A DNA stretch of 64,000 nt from Marivita lacus (GTDB taxonomy: Bacteria > Pseudomonadota > Alphaproteobacteria > Rhodobacterales > Rhodobacteraceae), in assembly GCF_014637725.1 (NCBI RefSeq), contig NZ_BMFC01000003.1, forward strand, positions 248,001 to 312,000, in the 5' to 3' direction. The position numbers and the translations under genes are program-made. Below the pieces are notes generated by a model. That model saw only the letters and a list, made by a program, of their open reading frames with translations, had not been told where the DNA came from and ran no database searches. This document shows, piece after piece, positions 53,367-62,904 of the stretch; position 1 is the stretch's first letter; every line of letters begins with the position of its first letter.

Positions 53367-53771
53367 GTGAAAATGTTTTTCTGGGCCGTGGTGCTGATTG
53401 TTGTGGCGGGTCTGGCCTGGATCAGGTTCGCCCCGTCGGACCCTGCCGTCTGGCATGTCGATCCCCAGGTCACGGCGGATCAGGATCTGGCAGGCGGCGT
53501 GCGCCGTCGCATTCCGGCCGAGGATGGCACCTTCGCCGAACTCGACCGCATCATCCTTGCGACCCCGCGCACCGAAGTGCTGGCGGGCAGCGTGGACGAG
53601 GGCAAGGTGACCTATATTTCGCGCTCGAAATGGATGGGGTTCCCCGACTACACGACCGTGATGAAGAACAAGGACATCCTTGAACTTTTCGCCCGGTCAC
53701 GCTTTGGCCAGTCCGACCTTGGTGTGAACAAGGCCCGCGTCGAAAACTGGCTCGACCAGCTGGACCAATAG
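53367..53771 (+). CDS. DUF1499 family membrane-anchored protein
   Basis: The 134-residue protein has one N-terminal TM segment (about residues 3-21, FFWAVVLIVVAGLAWIRF) and a DUF1499 domain in the periplasm (VRRRIPAEDGTFAELDRIIL, VTYISRSKWMGFPDYTTV, FARSRFGQSDLGVNKARVENWL). No function is known for DUF1499. The GTG at 53367 is taken as start because AAGGATAAGG precedes it; ATG at 53373 is the alternative. It sits between speB and prfA, 38 bases before the latter. Confidence 0.82.
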   Translation: MKMFFWAVVLIVVAGLAWIRFAPSDPAVWHVDPQVTADQDLAGGVRRRIPAEDGTFAELDRIILATPRTEVLAGSVDEGKVTYISRSKWMGFPDYTTVMKNKDILELFARSRFGQSDLGVNKARVENWLDQLDQ

Positions 53772-53808
53772 GCCTTGACCGGACCGCGTTGATGCTCGAC
53801 AGAACCGC

Positions 53809-54858
53809 ATGATCCCCGAAGACCGCCTGCACCAGATCACATCGCGTTTTGAATACCTCGAGGCCCAGATGGCCGAAGGGTCGGGCGATATTGCCGCAAT
53901 CGGCAAGGAATATTCCGACCTGCGCCCGGTGGTCGAACAGATCGCCGAGTGGAAACAGGTGCGCGCCGACATCTCCGATGCCGAGGCGATGCTGTCCGAC
54001 CCCGAGATGCGCGAACTGGCACTTGAGGAGCTGCCCGATCTCAAGGCGCGGCTTCCCAAGGTGGAACACGCCCTGCAGTTGGCGCTCCTGCCGCGCGACA
54101 CCGCCGATGCACGGCCCGCAATGCTCGAGATTCGCCCCGGAACGGGCGGCGAAGAGGCAGCACTGTTCGCCGGTGACCTTTTGCGCATGTACCAGCGCTA
54201 TTCCGAGGCGCGCGGCTGGCGGTTCGAGATCATCGAGGAACAATCGACCGAGATCGGCGGCATCAAGGAGGTCGTGGCGCACATCACCGGCACGAACGTC
54301 TTTGCCCGGCTGAAATACGAATCCGGCGTACACCGCGTGCAGCGCGTGCCCGAGACCGAATCGGGCGGGCGTATCCACACCTCTGCCGCCACCGTGGCGG
54401 TCCTGCCCGAGGCCGAGGACGTGGACATCCAGATCAACGCAAACGACCTGCGCATCGACACCATGCGCAGTTCCGGCGCGGGCGGGCAACACGTCAACAC
54501 CACCGATTCGGCGGTGCGCATCACCCACATCCCCAGCGGGATCGTCGTCACCAGTTCCGAGAAATCCCAGCACCGCAACCGCGAGATCGCGATGCAGGTG
54601 CTGCGCACGCGGCTCTTCGACATGGAGCGGCAAAAGGTCGATGCCGAACGCTCGGCCAATCGCAAATCGCAGGTCGGCTCGGGCGACCGTTCCGAACGCA
54701 TCCGCACCTACAATTTCCCGCAGGGGCGCCTGACCGACCACCGCATCGGCCTCACGCTCTACAAGCTGGACGCGGTGATGGCGGGTGATCTCGACGACAT
54801 CATCGACGCGCTTGCCGCCGATGCGCAGGCCACACTGCTGGCCGAGATGGGGGCATGA
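53809..54858 (+). CDS. prfA: Peptide chain release factor 1
   Basis: The 349-residue factor releases finished proteins at UAA and UAG stop codons. The catalytic GGQ motif is at residues 225-227 ([16 protein letters not shown]), and domain 2 carries the codon-recognition PET-type motif in [17 protein letters not shown]. Length is exact. The next gene, prmC, methylates the GGQ glutamine and overlaps prfA by ATGA at 54855-54858, so enzyme and substrate are translationally coupled. Confidence 0.97.
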   Translation: MIPEDRLHQITSRFEYLEAQMAEGSGDIAAIGKEYSDLRPVVEQIAEWKQVRADISDAEAMLSDPEMRELALEELPDLKARLPKVEHALQLALLPRDTADARPAMLEIRPGTGGEEAALFAGDLLRMYQRYSEARGWRFEIIEEQSTEIGGIKEVVAHITGTNVFARLKYESGVHRVQRVPETESGGRIHTSAATVAVLPEAEDVDIQINANDLRIDTMRSSGAGGQHVNTTDSAVRITHIPSGIVVTSSEKSQHRNREIAMQVLRTRLFDMERQKVDAERSANRKSQVGSGDRSERIRTYNFPQGRLTDHRIGLTLYKLDAVMAGDLDDIIDALAADAQATLLAEMGA

Positions 54859-55703
54859 CCGGCACCGACGCGCTGACCCGGGCGGTGGCGCAATTGCGGA
54901 ACGCAGGGATCGACGATCCGGCCCGCGATGCGCGTCGCTTGTTGTCGCATGTGTTGGGCATCGCGCCGGGACGGCTGACGCTGGTGTTGCCCGATCTTCT
55001 CGATGATGCACAGGCAGCACGGTTTTTCGCGCTGATCGACCGTCGGACAACCCGCGAACCGGTGTCGCATCTGACCGGCATCCGCGCCTTCTATGGCCGT
55101 GACTTTCATGTCACACCCGCCGTCCTTGATCCGCGGCCAGATACAGAAACCCTGATCGAACAGGCGCTTGCGGGCGAGGTCTCATCTGTTCTCGACCTTG
55201 GCACCGGATCGGGCTGCATCCTTCTGACGCTGCTCGCCCATCGCCCCTTGGCCCAAGGCCTCGGCACCGACCTGAGCTCCGAAGCGCTGACTGTTGCCAA
55301 GGACAACGCAACCCGGCTGTCGCTGCAGGACCGCGCGACATGGGCGCAGGGCGCCTGGTTCGACGCGGTGCCGCCCGGCGCATGTTTCGACCTGATCGTG
55401 TCGAACCCGCCCTATATCGCTTTGAATGAAATGCCCGGTCTCGCGCCCGACCTTGCCTTTGAGCCGCGTATGGCGCTCACCGACGAGGCGGACGGGCTCA
55501 GCGCTTATCGTGCCATAACTGGTGGCGCGACCCCGTTCCTTGCCCCACAGGGTCGCCTGCTGGTCGAGATCGGCCCCACCCAAGGGCAGGCGGTGGCAGA
55601 GCTTTTCCGCACCGCGGGTCTTGCAAATGTGACCCTGCATTCTGATCTGGACGGCCGTGACAGGGTGGTATCCGGCGTAATCCTGCCACGAACCGACCGA
55701 TAA
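54855..55703 (+). CDS. prmC: Release factor glutamine methyltransferase PrmC
   Basis: The 282-residue enzyme methylates the glutamine of the GGQ motif in release factors. The SAM-binding motif is [17 protein letters not shown] and the substrate-binding NPPY motif is at residues 184-187 ([13 protein letters not shown]). The N-terminal helical domain (about 1-80) is present. The start overlaps the prfA stop. The family name HemK is obsolete. After its end a 206-base gap precedes the DUF4167 gene. Confidence 0.96.
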   Translation: MTGTDALTRAVAQLRNAGIDDPARDARRLLSHVLGIAPGRLTLVLPDLLDDAQAARFFALIDRRTTREPVSHLTGIRAFYGRDFHVTPAVLDPRPDTETLIEQALAGEVSSVLDLGTGSGCILLTLLAHRPLAQGLGTDLSSEALTVAKDNATRLSLQDRATWAQGAWFDAVPPGACFDLIVSNPPYIALNEMPGLAPDLAFEPRMALTDEADGLSAYRAITGGATPFLAPQGRLLVEIGPTQGQAVAELFRTAGLANVTLHSDLDGRDRVVSGVILPRTDR

Positions 55704-55909
55704 GGACAAAAATCCGATCAGTTCGACGCAAATTCTGCTTGTAAGCTGGGGTCGGACATGATTACTCAGAGTCATTGCAGCGGTCGAGGCTGGTTTGCAC
55801 CCCTCTCGCGCGATTGTAAGCCCAAACATGGATGCTTTTGCATAAGACCCGCGCACAAAGCGCACACAGCAATCGCAAAAACAGCTGAAAGAAGGCTGGA
55901 AAGTAACAA

Positions 55910-56488
55910 ATGCGTTCTTCAAACAAACGTTCGCGGAACAAGAACAACCGCAACCGTCCGAATACCGTCGGCAACGTCGTCAACCGTGTGTTCGACAGCT
56001 CCGGCCCTGATGGCAAGGTGCGCGGTACTCCGCAACAAATCATTGATAAATATAACCAACTCGCGCGCGACGCCCAGCTGAGCAATGACCGCGTGAATGC
56101 GGAAAACTTCCAGCAGCACGCAGAGCACTACATGCGCATGCTCAGCGAGGCGCAGCGCGAACAGGATGCCCGTCGCGAGCAGGACACCCGCCGCGAACAG
56201 CAGGAACGCGAAAACCGCGACCGCCAGTCACAGCGTGACACCGAACGCCCCGCGCGTCAGGAGCAGGATGCGGCCCCGCAATCCAGTAATGATCCTGCCG
56301 AGGCACCGCAGCCCGACGTGATCGACCGCGGCGACGATACCGCCGACAGCGGATTGGTGGAAACGCCGGAATCCAAGGCCGAGGAAAAGCCGAAGAAACC
56401 GCGTGCGCCGCGCAAGCCGCGCAAGAAACCCGAACCCAAATCCGAAGATGCGCCTGCGCAGGAAACGACTTCTGACGCTGCGGAATAA
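55910..56488 (+). CDS. DUF4167 family protein
   Basis: The 192-residue protein has the alphaproteobacterial DUF4167 domain in residues about 1-80, with the basic start RSSNKRSRNKNNRNRPN, then NRVFDSSGPDGKVRGTPQQI and a tail of disordered, highly charged sequence (Arg/Glu/Gln-rich to about 125, Pro/Lys-rich at 158-180). It probably binds nucleic acid or ribosomes, but this is an inference from composition. No role is established. The 206 bases upstream hold no gene. A strong terminator follows. Confidence 0.88.
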   Translation: MRSSNKRSRNKNNRNRPNTVGNVVNRVFDSSGPDGKVRGTPQQIIDKYNQLARDAQLSNDRVNAENFQQHAEHYMRMLSEAQREQDARREQDTRREQQERENRDRQSQRDTERPARQEQDAAPQSSNDPAEAPQPDVIDRGDDTADSGLVETPESKAEEKPKKPRAPRKPRKKPEPKSEDAPAQETTSDAAE

Positions 56489-56510
56489 AGATCAGGACAG
56501 AATGACGCTC

Positions 56511-56536
56511 AGGCCGGGGGACATCCCCGGCCTTTT
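56511..56536. terminator. Terminator between the DUF4167 gene and rsmA
   Basis: AGGCCGGGG, loop GACAT and CCCCGGCCT form a 9-bp stem followed by TTTT. The two genes are convergent. Confidence 0.8.
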
Positions 56537-56551
56537 GCGTTTCAGTGGCTG

Positions 56552-57388
56552 TCAGGCCAGCTGGCGTGCCAAGGCGCAGAACTGTTCCAAAGACACCCGT
56601 TCGGCCCGTTCGGTCGGTGCGATGCCCACGGCGGTCAGGTGATCCTCGATCTCGGGCGACAGTCCCTTCAGCGAGGCGCGCAGCATCTTGCGGCGCTGGT
56701 TGAACCCGGCGGCAACAATGCGCTCCAGCAGCTTGGGATCGGCGTCAAAGCGCGGTGCGGGCAGGGCGCGCAGATGCACGACGGCGGAACTGACCTTGGG
56801 GGGCGGCGTGAACGCCTCGGGGGGCAGATGCATCACGATCTGCGCGTCACAGCGCCATTGCGCCAGCACTGCCAGCCGACCGTACGCCTTGTCGCCCGGC
56901 TTGGCGATGATGCGTTCCGCCACTTCTTTCTGAAACATCAGCGTGAGACTGCTCCACACCGGCGGCCACACGGCAGGTGTCAGCCAGCGCACCAGCAATT
57001 CGGTGCCGACGTTGTAGGGCAGGTTGGCGCAGATCGCGATGGGCGGCGTCAGATGCGCCAGTGCATCCACCTGCAGCGCGTCGCCCTCGATCACCTCAAG
57101 CCGTCCGGGATAGGCCGCAGCGATCTCGGCCAGCGCGGGCAGGCAGCGCGGGTCCTTCTCGACCGCCAGCACCTTGCGCGCGCCCTCCACCAGCAAGCCG
57201 CGGGTCAGCCCGCCCGGGCCGGGGCCAATCTCGAGCACATCCGTGCCGCTCAGATCGCCCGCCTGACGCGCGATCTTGGCGGTCAGGTTCAGGTCGAGCA
57301 GAAAGTTCTGCCCCAACGCCTTGCGCGCGCTCAGCCCGTGTGTGGCGATCACCTCGCGCAGCGGGGGAAGGCCGTCGATCATCGCCAT
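56552..57388 (-). CDS. rsmA: 16S rRNA dimethyladenosine transferase
   Basis: The 278-residue enzyme (also KsgA) dimethylates two adjacent adenines near the 3' end of 16S rRNA during small-subunit assembly. Landmarks are [11 protein letters not shown], the SAM motif [32 protein letters not shown] (catalytic NLPY) and the C-terminal [14 protein letters not shown]. Length is normal. It is the last gene of the lpt-surA-pdxA-rsmA series. A repeat-bearing 83-base gap separates it from pdxA. Confidence 0.96.
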   Translation of the reverse strand: MAMIDGLPPLREVIATHGLSARKALGQNFLLDLNLTAKIARQAGDLSGTDVLEIGPGPGGLTRGLLVEGARKVLAVEKDPRCLPALAEIAAAYPGRLEVIEGDALQVDALAHLTPPIAICANLPYNVGTELLVRWLTPAVWPPVWSSLTLMFQKEVAERIIAKPGDKAYGRLAVLAQWRCDAQIVMHLPPEAFTPPPKVSSAVVHLRALPAPRFDADPKLLERIVAAGFNQRRKMLRASLKGLSPEIEDHLTAVGIAPTERAERVSLEQFCALARQLA

Positions 57389-57415
57389 TGCAGCCTCGCC
57401 ATGCCGGGAGTTGTC

Positions 57416-57441
57416 CCCTGCTTCTTCTTTTCAAAAATATG
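57416..57441. repeat. Copy of the CCCCTGCTTCT...TTCAAAAATAT repeat
   Basis: CCCCTGCTTCTTC and TTTTCAAAAATATG repeat the first half of the element at 20862-20895. The GC-rich hairpin of that copy is missing here. It lies between pdxA and rsmA. Confidence 0.55.
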
Positions 57442-57471
57442 CAAACTCTGTCCCATCCACCGGTGATGCCG

Positions 57472-58440
57472 TCAGGAGGCCGCGTTGGCCAGCCGCCACG
57501 CCATGCGCAGGGCTTCGATGGTCGATCCCGGATTGGCCGCACCGGTGCCCGCGATGTCAAAGGCGGTGCCGTGATCGGGTGACGTGCGGATGATCGGCAG
57601 GCCAAGCGTCACGTTCACGCCCTGGTCGAAATCCAGCGTCTTGATCGGGATCAGCGCCTGGTCGTGATACATGCAGATCGCGGCATCATAGTTCGTGCGG
57701 GCCGCGGCATGAAACATCGTGTCCGCCGACAGCGGCCCGGCGATCTGCATGCCTTCGGCGCGCAGCCGCTCCAGCACCGGCGCGATCACGTCGATCTCTT
57801 CGCGGCCCATGCGCCCACCTTCGCCCGCATGCGGGTTCAGCCCGGCGACCGCAAGTCGAGGCTCGGCAATGCCGAATTGCCGCTGCAGCGCGGTATGGGT
57901 GATGCGGATCCGTGTCTCGATCAGGTCCGGCGTCAGCGCCAGCTTCACCTCGTGCAGCGGAATGTGGATCGTCACCGGCACCACCCGCAATTGCGGCCCG
58001 GCCAGCATCATCACCACGTCATCCGTATCGCACAGATGTGCAAGGAATTCCGTATGTCCGGGAAAGCCGAAGCGCGCGCCTTCCTGCAAGGCCTGCTTGT
58101 GGATGGGCAGGGTGCACAGCCCCCCCGCCTTGCCGCTGGCTGCAAGGGCCACGGCGCGTTCGATCACCGCAACCACGCCTTTGGCCTGCGCGTGCTGCGG
58201 CTTGCCGGGGGTGCGCGGGCCGTCGAACCGGTGCGGCAGGACGGGCAGGGCCGAGCCCTCGGTCGATACCTCGTCCGGTGCCGCGATCTCGGTCCAGTCG
58301 GTGCCTTGGGGCAGATGCGCCGGATCCCCGATCAGGAAAAACGGCACCTCGCCACGCAGCGCGCCCCACGCCATGCAGGCCAGTTCCGGGCCGATCCCGG
58401 CAGGTTCCCCGATGGTCAGGGCAATCGGCGCTGCGGTCAT
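57472..58440 (-). CDS. pdxA: 4-hydroxythreonine-4-phosphate dehydrogenase
   Basis: The 322-residue enzyme oxidises 4-phosphohydroxy-L-threonine in pyridoxal phosphate synthesis. Landmarks are LTIGEPAGIGPEL at the N-terminus, GFPGHTEFLA, VAGLNPHAGEGGRMG and YHDQALIPIKTLDFDQGVNVTLGLP (landmark YHDQ), with metal-binding histidines in each. The start overlaps the surA stop by 4 bases (ATGA at 58437-58440). The surA-pdxA-rsmA order is conserved from alpha- to gammaproteobacteria. Confidence 0.96.
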   Translation of the reverse strand: MTAAPIALTIGEPAGIGPELACMAWGALRGEVPFFLIGDPAHLPQGTDWTEIAAPDEVSTEGSALPVLPHRFDGPRTPGKPQHAQAKGVVAVIERAVALAASGKAGGLCTLPIHKQALQEGARFGFPGHTEFLAHLCDTDDVVMMLAGPQLRVVPVTIHIPLHEVKLALTPDLIETRIRITHTALQRQFGIAEPRLAVAGLNPHAGEGGRMGREEIDVIAPVLERLRAEGMQIAGPLSADTMFHAAARTNYDAAICMYHDQALIPIKTLDFDQGVNVTLGLPIIRTSPDHGTAFDIAGTGAANPGSTIEALRMAWRLANAAS

Positions 58441-59666
58441 TGCGTGACGATGCGGGCGTCGGCGCGCAATTGCTGAAGGTAGCTTTCGGCCAGCGACTGA
58501 AGCCTCTGGTTGCGCAGCCCAAGCGCGAACTGGTCACGATCCACGTCGTCATTCATCTCGGCAGTGCGGCCACAGAGCATCAGGAACATCAGCGTCTGCC
58601 CGTTCGAGCGGGTCAGCGCGGTGGACACCTCGCCGGGATCGAGCTTGGACAGCTCAAAGGCGATGTCGGTGGGGATGTCCGCCGGGGGCAGGGTCTGCCG
58701 GTCCAGTACCTCGTTCGGCTGACCCTTGGCGATGCCGTAGAGATCGTCACAGCGATCCACCCGGCTTTCCAGCACCCGCGCCTGCGCCAAGGTGGCGTCC
58801 GAACGCCCACCGGGCAGGAAATAGGCTGCATATTCGATGGCCGAATAGGTCGGCGGGACAAACCCCGTCTCCTCGATTCCGCGCAACTGGAACAGCGCCA
58901 CGGCGTTCGGGATCGGCAGCGGATCGGTTACTTCACCGGGGGCGAGCGCCAGCACCAGCGGGCGCAGCACGGGAGGCAATTCGTCAAGGTTCTGCCAGGG
59001 CAGGCGGCCGCCTGCGCCGCGGCTCTCGGTTGCCGAAAACTGCCGCGCCTGCGCCGAGAACTCGGCCTCGGACGTGGTCTGGCTGATCCGTTCGGCACGT
59101 TCAAGCACGGCCTCGGCCTGTTCTGGCGGGGCCGGCATGATGATCTCGGACAAGAGCACCCGCACCGAGGATTCACCCGAAGCGCCAAGCGCCCGGTCGA
59201 TTTCGGTTTCGGACAGGTTCACCCGGCCCGCGAACCGGGCCTGCACCAGCAACCGCCAGCTGAGGCCCGCGCGCACGAAATCCCGGAATGTCTGTTCGGA
59301 AACCCCATCGGCTTCGAGCGCCTGGATGAACTCCTCGCGGCTCAGGTTGGCGCGCGACGCGAATTCGGTCATCCCGTCCAGCACCTCTTCGGGCGAGGGG
59401 ACAATGCCTGCCTCTTCGGCAGCCTGAAGGCGCAGCCGGTCGTCGATCAATTGCTCACGGGCCAGCTCGCTCGGGTTGCCGGGCGCCCGCAGCACGGACA
59501 ACATGCGCGCACGCTGCTCCAGCTCATAGGCGGTCACCACGCTGTCATTGATGCGCAGGACAGGCGCGAACAGGTTCTGCGCGTGGGCCGAGACCGGACC
59601 AAGGGCCAGCGTCACCCCAAGGGCCAGGGCACTCAGTTTGCGGATGGACGGGGTCAGTAGCTGCAT
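58437..59666 (-). CDS. surA: SurA-type periplasmic chaperone/peptidyl-prolyl isomerase
   Basis: The 409-residue protein guides unfolded outer-membrane proteins through the periplasm. It has a signal peptide (about residues 1-29, ending SAHA), the SurA N-terminal domain (LRINDSVVTAYELEQRARML), and one recognisable parvulin domain (about 175-260, QFSATESRGAGGRLPWQN and LALAPGEVTDPL). The second parvulin copy of E. coli SurA is reduced or absent, as is common in alphaproteobacteria. It overlaps lptD by 13 bases, which couples production of the chaperone and a major client. Confidence 0.92.
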   Translation of the reverse strand: MQLLTPSIRKLSALALGVTLALGPVSAHAQNLFAPVLRINDSVVTAYELEQRARMLSVLRAPGNPSELAREQLIDDRLRLQAAEEAGIVPSPEEVLDGMTEFASRANLSREEFIQALEADGVSEQTFRDFVRAGLSWRLLVQARFAGRVNLSETEIDRALGASGESSVRVLLSEIIMPAPPEQAEAVLERAERISQTTSEAEFSAQARQFSATESRGAGGRLPWQNLDELPPVLRPLVLALAPGEVTDPLPIPNAVALFQLRGIEETGFVPPTYSAIEYAAYFLPGGRSDATLAQARVLESRVDRCDDLYGIAKGQPNEVLDRQTLPPADIPTDIAFELSKLDPGEVSTALTRSNGQTLMFLMLCGRTAEMNDDVDRDQFALGLRNQRLQSLAESYLQQLRADARIVTQ

Positions 59667-61810
59667 GAACGGCGGTACTCCTTGCCGCTGCCGCCGGTGC
59701 TGAAGCCTGTCAGCGCGACGGTCAGGCCGAAATCTGTAGATGGTTCAAGGTTAGTGGAAGAGGCAAAGTTGCGCGAGACCGAAAAGTCCACAACGACACA
59801 TTCATTGCGGTATTCCGCGCCAAGCCCGGCATTCAGGAACTGCCCCTCGGCGATGTCGTAGCGGCTGCTGCCCTTGGCGACCCAGTTGCGGTCGATGTTG
59901 TAGCGCCCGTTGACCCGCCATTGCGACTGCGCGTCGGCGCGCTCTTCCCGCGGATCGGTGGTCAGCAGGATATAGGACGCACCCAGAGCATAGCGTTCCT
60001 GCGTGAGGTTCGCGCGCATCTCGGCCTTGGTAAAGCGCAACTGCTCGCTGTCATAAAGCCCCCGCGCCAAAAGCTGCAGCCCGTTCTGATGCGCGAACTG
60101 CCCGGCGACCAGCCAGTCCGACACGGTGCTGTCCTGACCGGAGGAGCGTGAGAACGCGCTGTCAAACTCGTCGCGCCAGACCCGGCCCAGCGTCAGCGCC
60201 GCGCGCCAGCCTTCGGGGTCCTGCCGCATCCAGCGCAGACCGGCGGCCCCGATCAACCCGCGTTCGCGGCGGTCGGGGGCGGGAAAGCGCGACAGCGACA
60301 GCAGGTTGCCTTCGTCGAATTCGGCGCGCGTGCTTTCGTCATTCGGCACGCCCGAGCGTTCGCCACCCACCCAGCCGACCTGCGCGATCGGCTCGACCAG
60401 AACCCGCGCGCCCGACGCGGTCTGCTTGACCAGGGGCCAGCGCAATTCCGCCGACGCGGCGGGGGTTACTTCGGTGTAATCGCCCTCGGCCACCGCGTCC
60501 TGGTCGACGATGAAATGATCGACCCAGACCTGCGCCACCGCACCTGCACGCAGCCCGCCCGGCAGGGTCCAGCGGTCGCGCCAGCTCAGGTCGAGATTGG
60601 CGCGGGCCACATCGCGCCCGTCCACCACGCTGTCGGCATCGGTGCCGTCGATATCGCGGTTGGAATAGCGGTAATGCCCGTGCAACTGGAACCCGAGCCG
60701 TGCTTCGCCGCCGATCCGCTTGGGAAAGAACCGCCGATTGTAGCGCAGATCGCCGATGATCGTGGGCTGGGTTGCGTTGTTCTCGCCGTCGGTCAGGCTT
60801 TCGTAATGGATCAGGCCCAGCGAAAAGAACTGGTCTCTCTGGGTGCGCGACAGGGTCAGCGCGCTGTCCAGACGGTCTTTCTTGAAGTCGCTGTTGTAGT
60901 CGTTGAGATAGGCCTCGTCGCTGACCGCCTCGATGTCGAAGGACAGGCGGAAATCGCGGGGCAGGCGGAAGGCGCCTTCGGCAAAGAACAGGCCGCGCAA
61001 TTCGCCGCGGTCCAGGCTGTCGCGGCTGATCGCGCCGTTGACCGAGATATCACCCGTGCTGAACGCCTGCCGGTACCGCGCCTCGAGCGTGCGGGTGATC
61101 GGCGACACATAGGGCGTCAGCGTCAGGTCGGCATGGTCGCCGATGGGAATGAAGTACGGCAGCTTGATCCCGAACCCCAGCAGGGTCGTGGTCTTGAGTT
61201 CGGGAATCAGAAAGCCGCGCGCGCGCTCAAGCGTCGGGTCGGGCAGGCGCATTCGCGGCATGTAGAACACCGGCACGCCCAGAACCCGAAGCTGTGCATC
61301 GTCGAAATAAATCTGACGTTCTTCGGCATCATGCACGATCCGGCTGGCCCGGATCGCCCAGAGCGGCGGGCGGTCGCTGCCGCAGACCTGACACGAGGTC
61401 GCGGCGACCTGGCTCATCGCGGTGTAGCGCCCCTGCACCCGTGCCGCACGGGCCGAGGCAATCTGCAACTGTTCGTCCAGCACCAGCCGCGCGCTTTCCA
61501 GCAGCCCGTTCTGAAATCCCTGATCCAGTTCGGCCTGTGTCGCGGTCAGCACGTCGCCATTGGGCTGGGTGATCCGGATCGGGCCCTGAATGTCGAGCGT
61601 ATTGGCGCTGCGATCATAGATGATCGAAGACGCTGTCAGGCGGGTGCCTTCGTGCAGCGCTTCGACATTGCCGGTCGCAACCAGAGTGTCGCCGCCCTGT
61701 TGCACCAGAACCTGATCGGCCAGCAACATCACGTCGCTGGATTGCGCCCGCACAGGCGACGCGCAGAACAGCGCCACCGCCACAACAAGACCAAGACCCG
61801 CGCGCCGCAT
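59654..61810 (-). CDS. lptD: LPS-assembly protein LptD
   Basis: The 718-residue outer-membrane protein inserts lipopolysaccharide in the outer leaflet. It has a signal peptide (about residues 1-22, ending VRA), an OstA/LptA-like N-terminal domain (MLLADQVLVQQGGDTLVATG, LTASSIIYDRSANTLDIQGP) and a long beta-barrel with repeated strands ending in an aromatic residue. Cysteines at CQVCGS and near the C-terminus (ECVVVDF, RRSCSY) can form the disulfides this family needs. The ATG complements 61808-61810 and overlaps the lptG stop by one base (TGATG). Confidence 0.94.
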   Translation of the reverse strand: MRRAGLGLVVAVALFCASPVRAQSSDVMLLADQVLVQQGGDTLVATGNVEALHEGTRLTASSIIYDRSANTLDIQGPIRITQPNGDVLTATQAELDQGFQNGLLESARLVLDEQLQIASARAARVQGRYTAMSQVAATSCQVCGSDRPPLWAIRASRIVHDAEERQIYFDDAQLRVLGVPVFYMPRMRLPDPTLERARGFLIPELKTTTLLGFGIKLPYFIPIGDHADLTLTPYVSPITRTLEARYRQAFSTGDISVNGAISRDSLDRGELRGLFFAEGAFRLPRDFRLSFDIEAVSDEAYLNDYNSDFKKDRLDSALTLSRTQRDQFFSLGLIHYESLTDGENNATQPTIIGDLRYNRRFFPKRIGGEARLGFQLHGHYRYSNRDIDGTDADSVVDGRDVARANLDLSWRDRWTLPGGLRAGAVAQVWVDHFIVDQDAVAEGDYTEVTPAASAELRWPLVKQTASGARVLVEPIAQVGWVGGERSGVPNDESTRAEFDEGNLLSLSRFPAPDRRERGLIGAAGLRWMRQDPEGWRAALTLGRVWRDEFDSAFSRSSGQDSTVSDWLVAGQFAHQNGLQLLARGLYDSEQLRFTKAEMRANLTQERYALGASYILLTTDPREERADAQSQWRVNGRYNIDRNWVAKGSSRYDIAEGQFLNAGLGAEYRNECVVVDFSVSRNFASSTNLEPSTDFGLTVALTGFSTGGSGKEYRRSCSY

Positions 61811-62904
61811 CAGCCGTCCTCTCGGTGCAGGATCAATCCGAGCGCCAACAGCACCGAGGCCAGCGGCGGCACCCAGGCGGCGGCCAGCGCGTTCAACTGT
61901 CCGTTCTCGCCGAGGATTTGCGCGAAGTTCCGCACGTAATACAATGAAAATCCAAGAAGAACCGCAGACAGAACTGCAATCCCGGTGCCTCCCATACGGC
62001 TGTGCCGCATGGTGAATGCCGCGCCGATCAGCACCATCGAGATCAGGAACACCGGCCGCGCCAATTCCATCTGCAACCACACGGCATGGCGACGGGCGGA
62101 AAACCCGGCATCCTCGAGATCGGTGATAAAGCCCTGCAACTCCCAGACCGAGATCGCCGAGGGCCGCCCGAACCGGTCCTTGATGCTGTCCTCGGTCAGG
62201 GTCGATGGCACCATCAGTTCGTCATGCTGCACCGCGTTGGTCTCCGGGTTCACACCCGGCTCCAGCGGCCAGACCTTGGCCTCCTTCAACCGCCACGCGC
62301 CATTGGCCAGTTCGGCCTCTGCCGCCTCGATGCGGCGCACCGGGCCACCCTCTTCGGCATAGGCGACGAACATCACGTCATAGAGCACCGTTCCGTTGGG
62401 ATTGGCGCGCGCCGCGCGGATCACCGTCTGGCCGCGCGGGTCAGACTGGCGCAGCCACAGCCCTTCGGCGCCGATGGACAGCGCCGAGGTGCCGCCACTG
62501 CGGTAAGTCTCGCGCAGATCGGAATAGGCTTTTGACGTAGCGGCCACGATCGGGTTGCCCATCGCCACCGTCAGCCCGCCAATCACTGCCGCCACCACGA
62601 TCGGCCCCACAAGCGCGGTCATCCCCGACCGCCCCGCCGCCCGCGCCACCACCAGTTCCGAAGACCGCGCCAGCGCCACGAACAGCGCGATGGAGGACAG
62701 GATCATCACCAGCGGCAGGATTTGGTACATACCCTCGGGCGTGTTCAGCAGCGTCAGTGTCATCACCTCGCCAAAACTGACCGAATTGTCGAATCGTCGG
62801 ATCTGCTCGACGAGATCGAGAAGCATCTGGAACAGGAAGAAAATCCCGAAGATCGCGAGGAAGGTCCACAGGAACCGGCGCGCGAAATAAAGGTGCAGGG
62901 TCAT
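61810..62904 (-). CDS. lptG: LPS export permease LptG
   Basis: The 364-residue inner-membrane protein is one of two permease subunits of the LptBFGC exporter. Three N-terminal TM segments (LHLYFARRFLWTFLAIFGIF, LLVMILSSIALFVALA region and a third near 100-120) are followed by a periplasmic jellyroll domain and three C-terminal TM segments. The coupling-helix sequence SSELVVARAAGRSG for LptB contact is present. The start overlaps the lptF stop as ATGA (62901-62904), so the two permeases are co-translated. Confidence 0.94.
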   Translation of the reverse strand: MTLHLYFARRFLWTFLAIFGIFFLFQMLLDLVEQIRRFDNSVSFGEVMTLTLLNTPEGMYQILPLVMILSSIALFVALARSSELVVARAAGRSGMTALVGPIVVAAVIGGLTVAMGNPIVAATSKAYSDLRETYRSGGTSALSIGAEGLWLRQSDPRGQTVIRAARANPNGTVLYDVMFVAYAEEGGPVRRIEAAEAELANGAWRLKEAKVWPLEPGVNPETNAVQHDELMVPSTLTEDSIKDRFGRPSAISVWELQGFITDLEDAGFSARRHAVWLQMELARPVFLISMVLIGAAFTMRHSRMGGTGIAVLSAVLLGFSLYYVRNFAQILGENGQLNALAAAWVPPLASVLLALGLILHREDG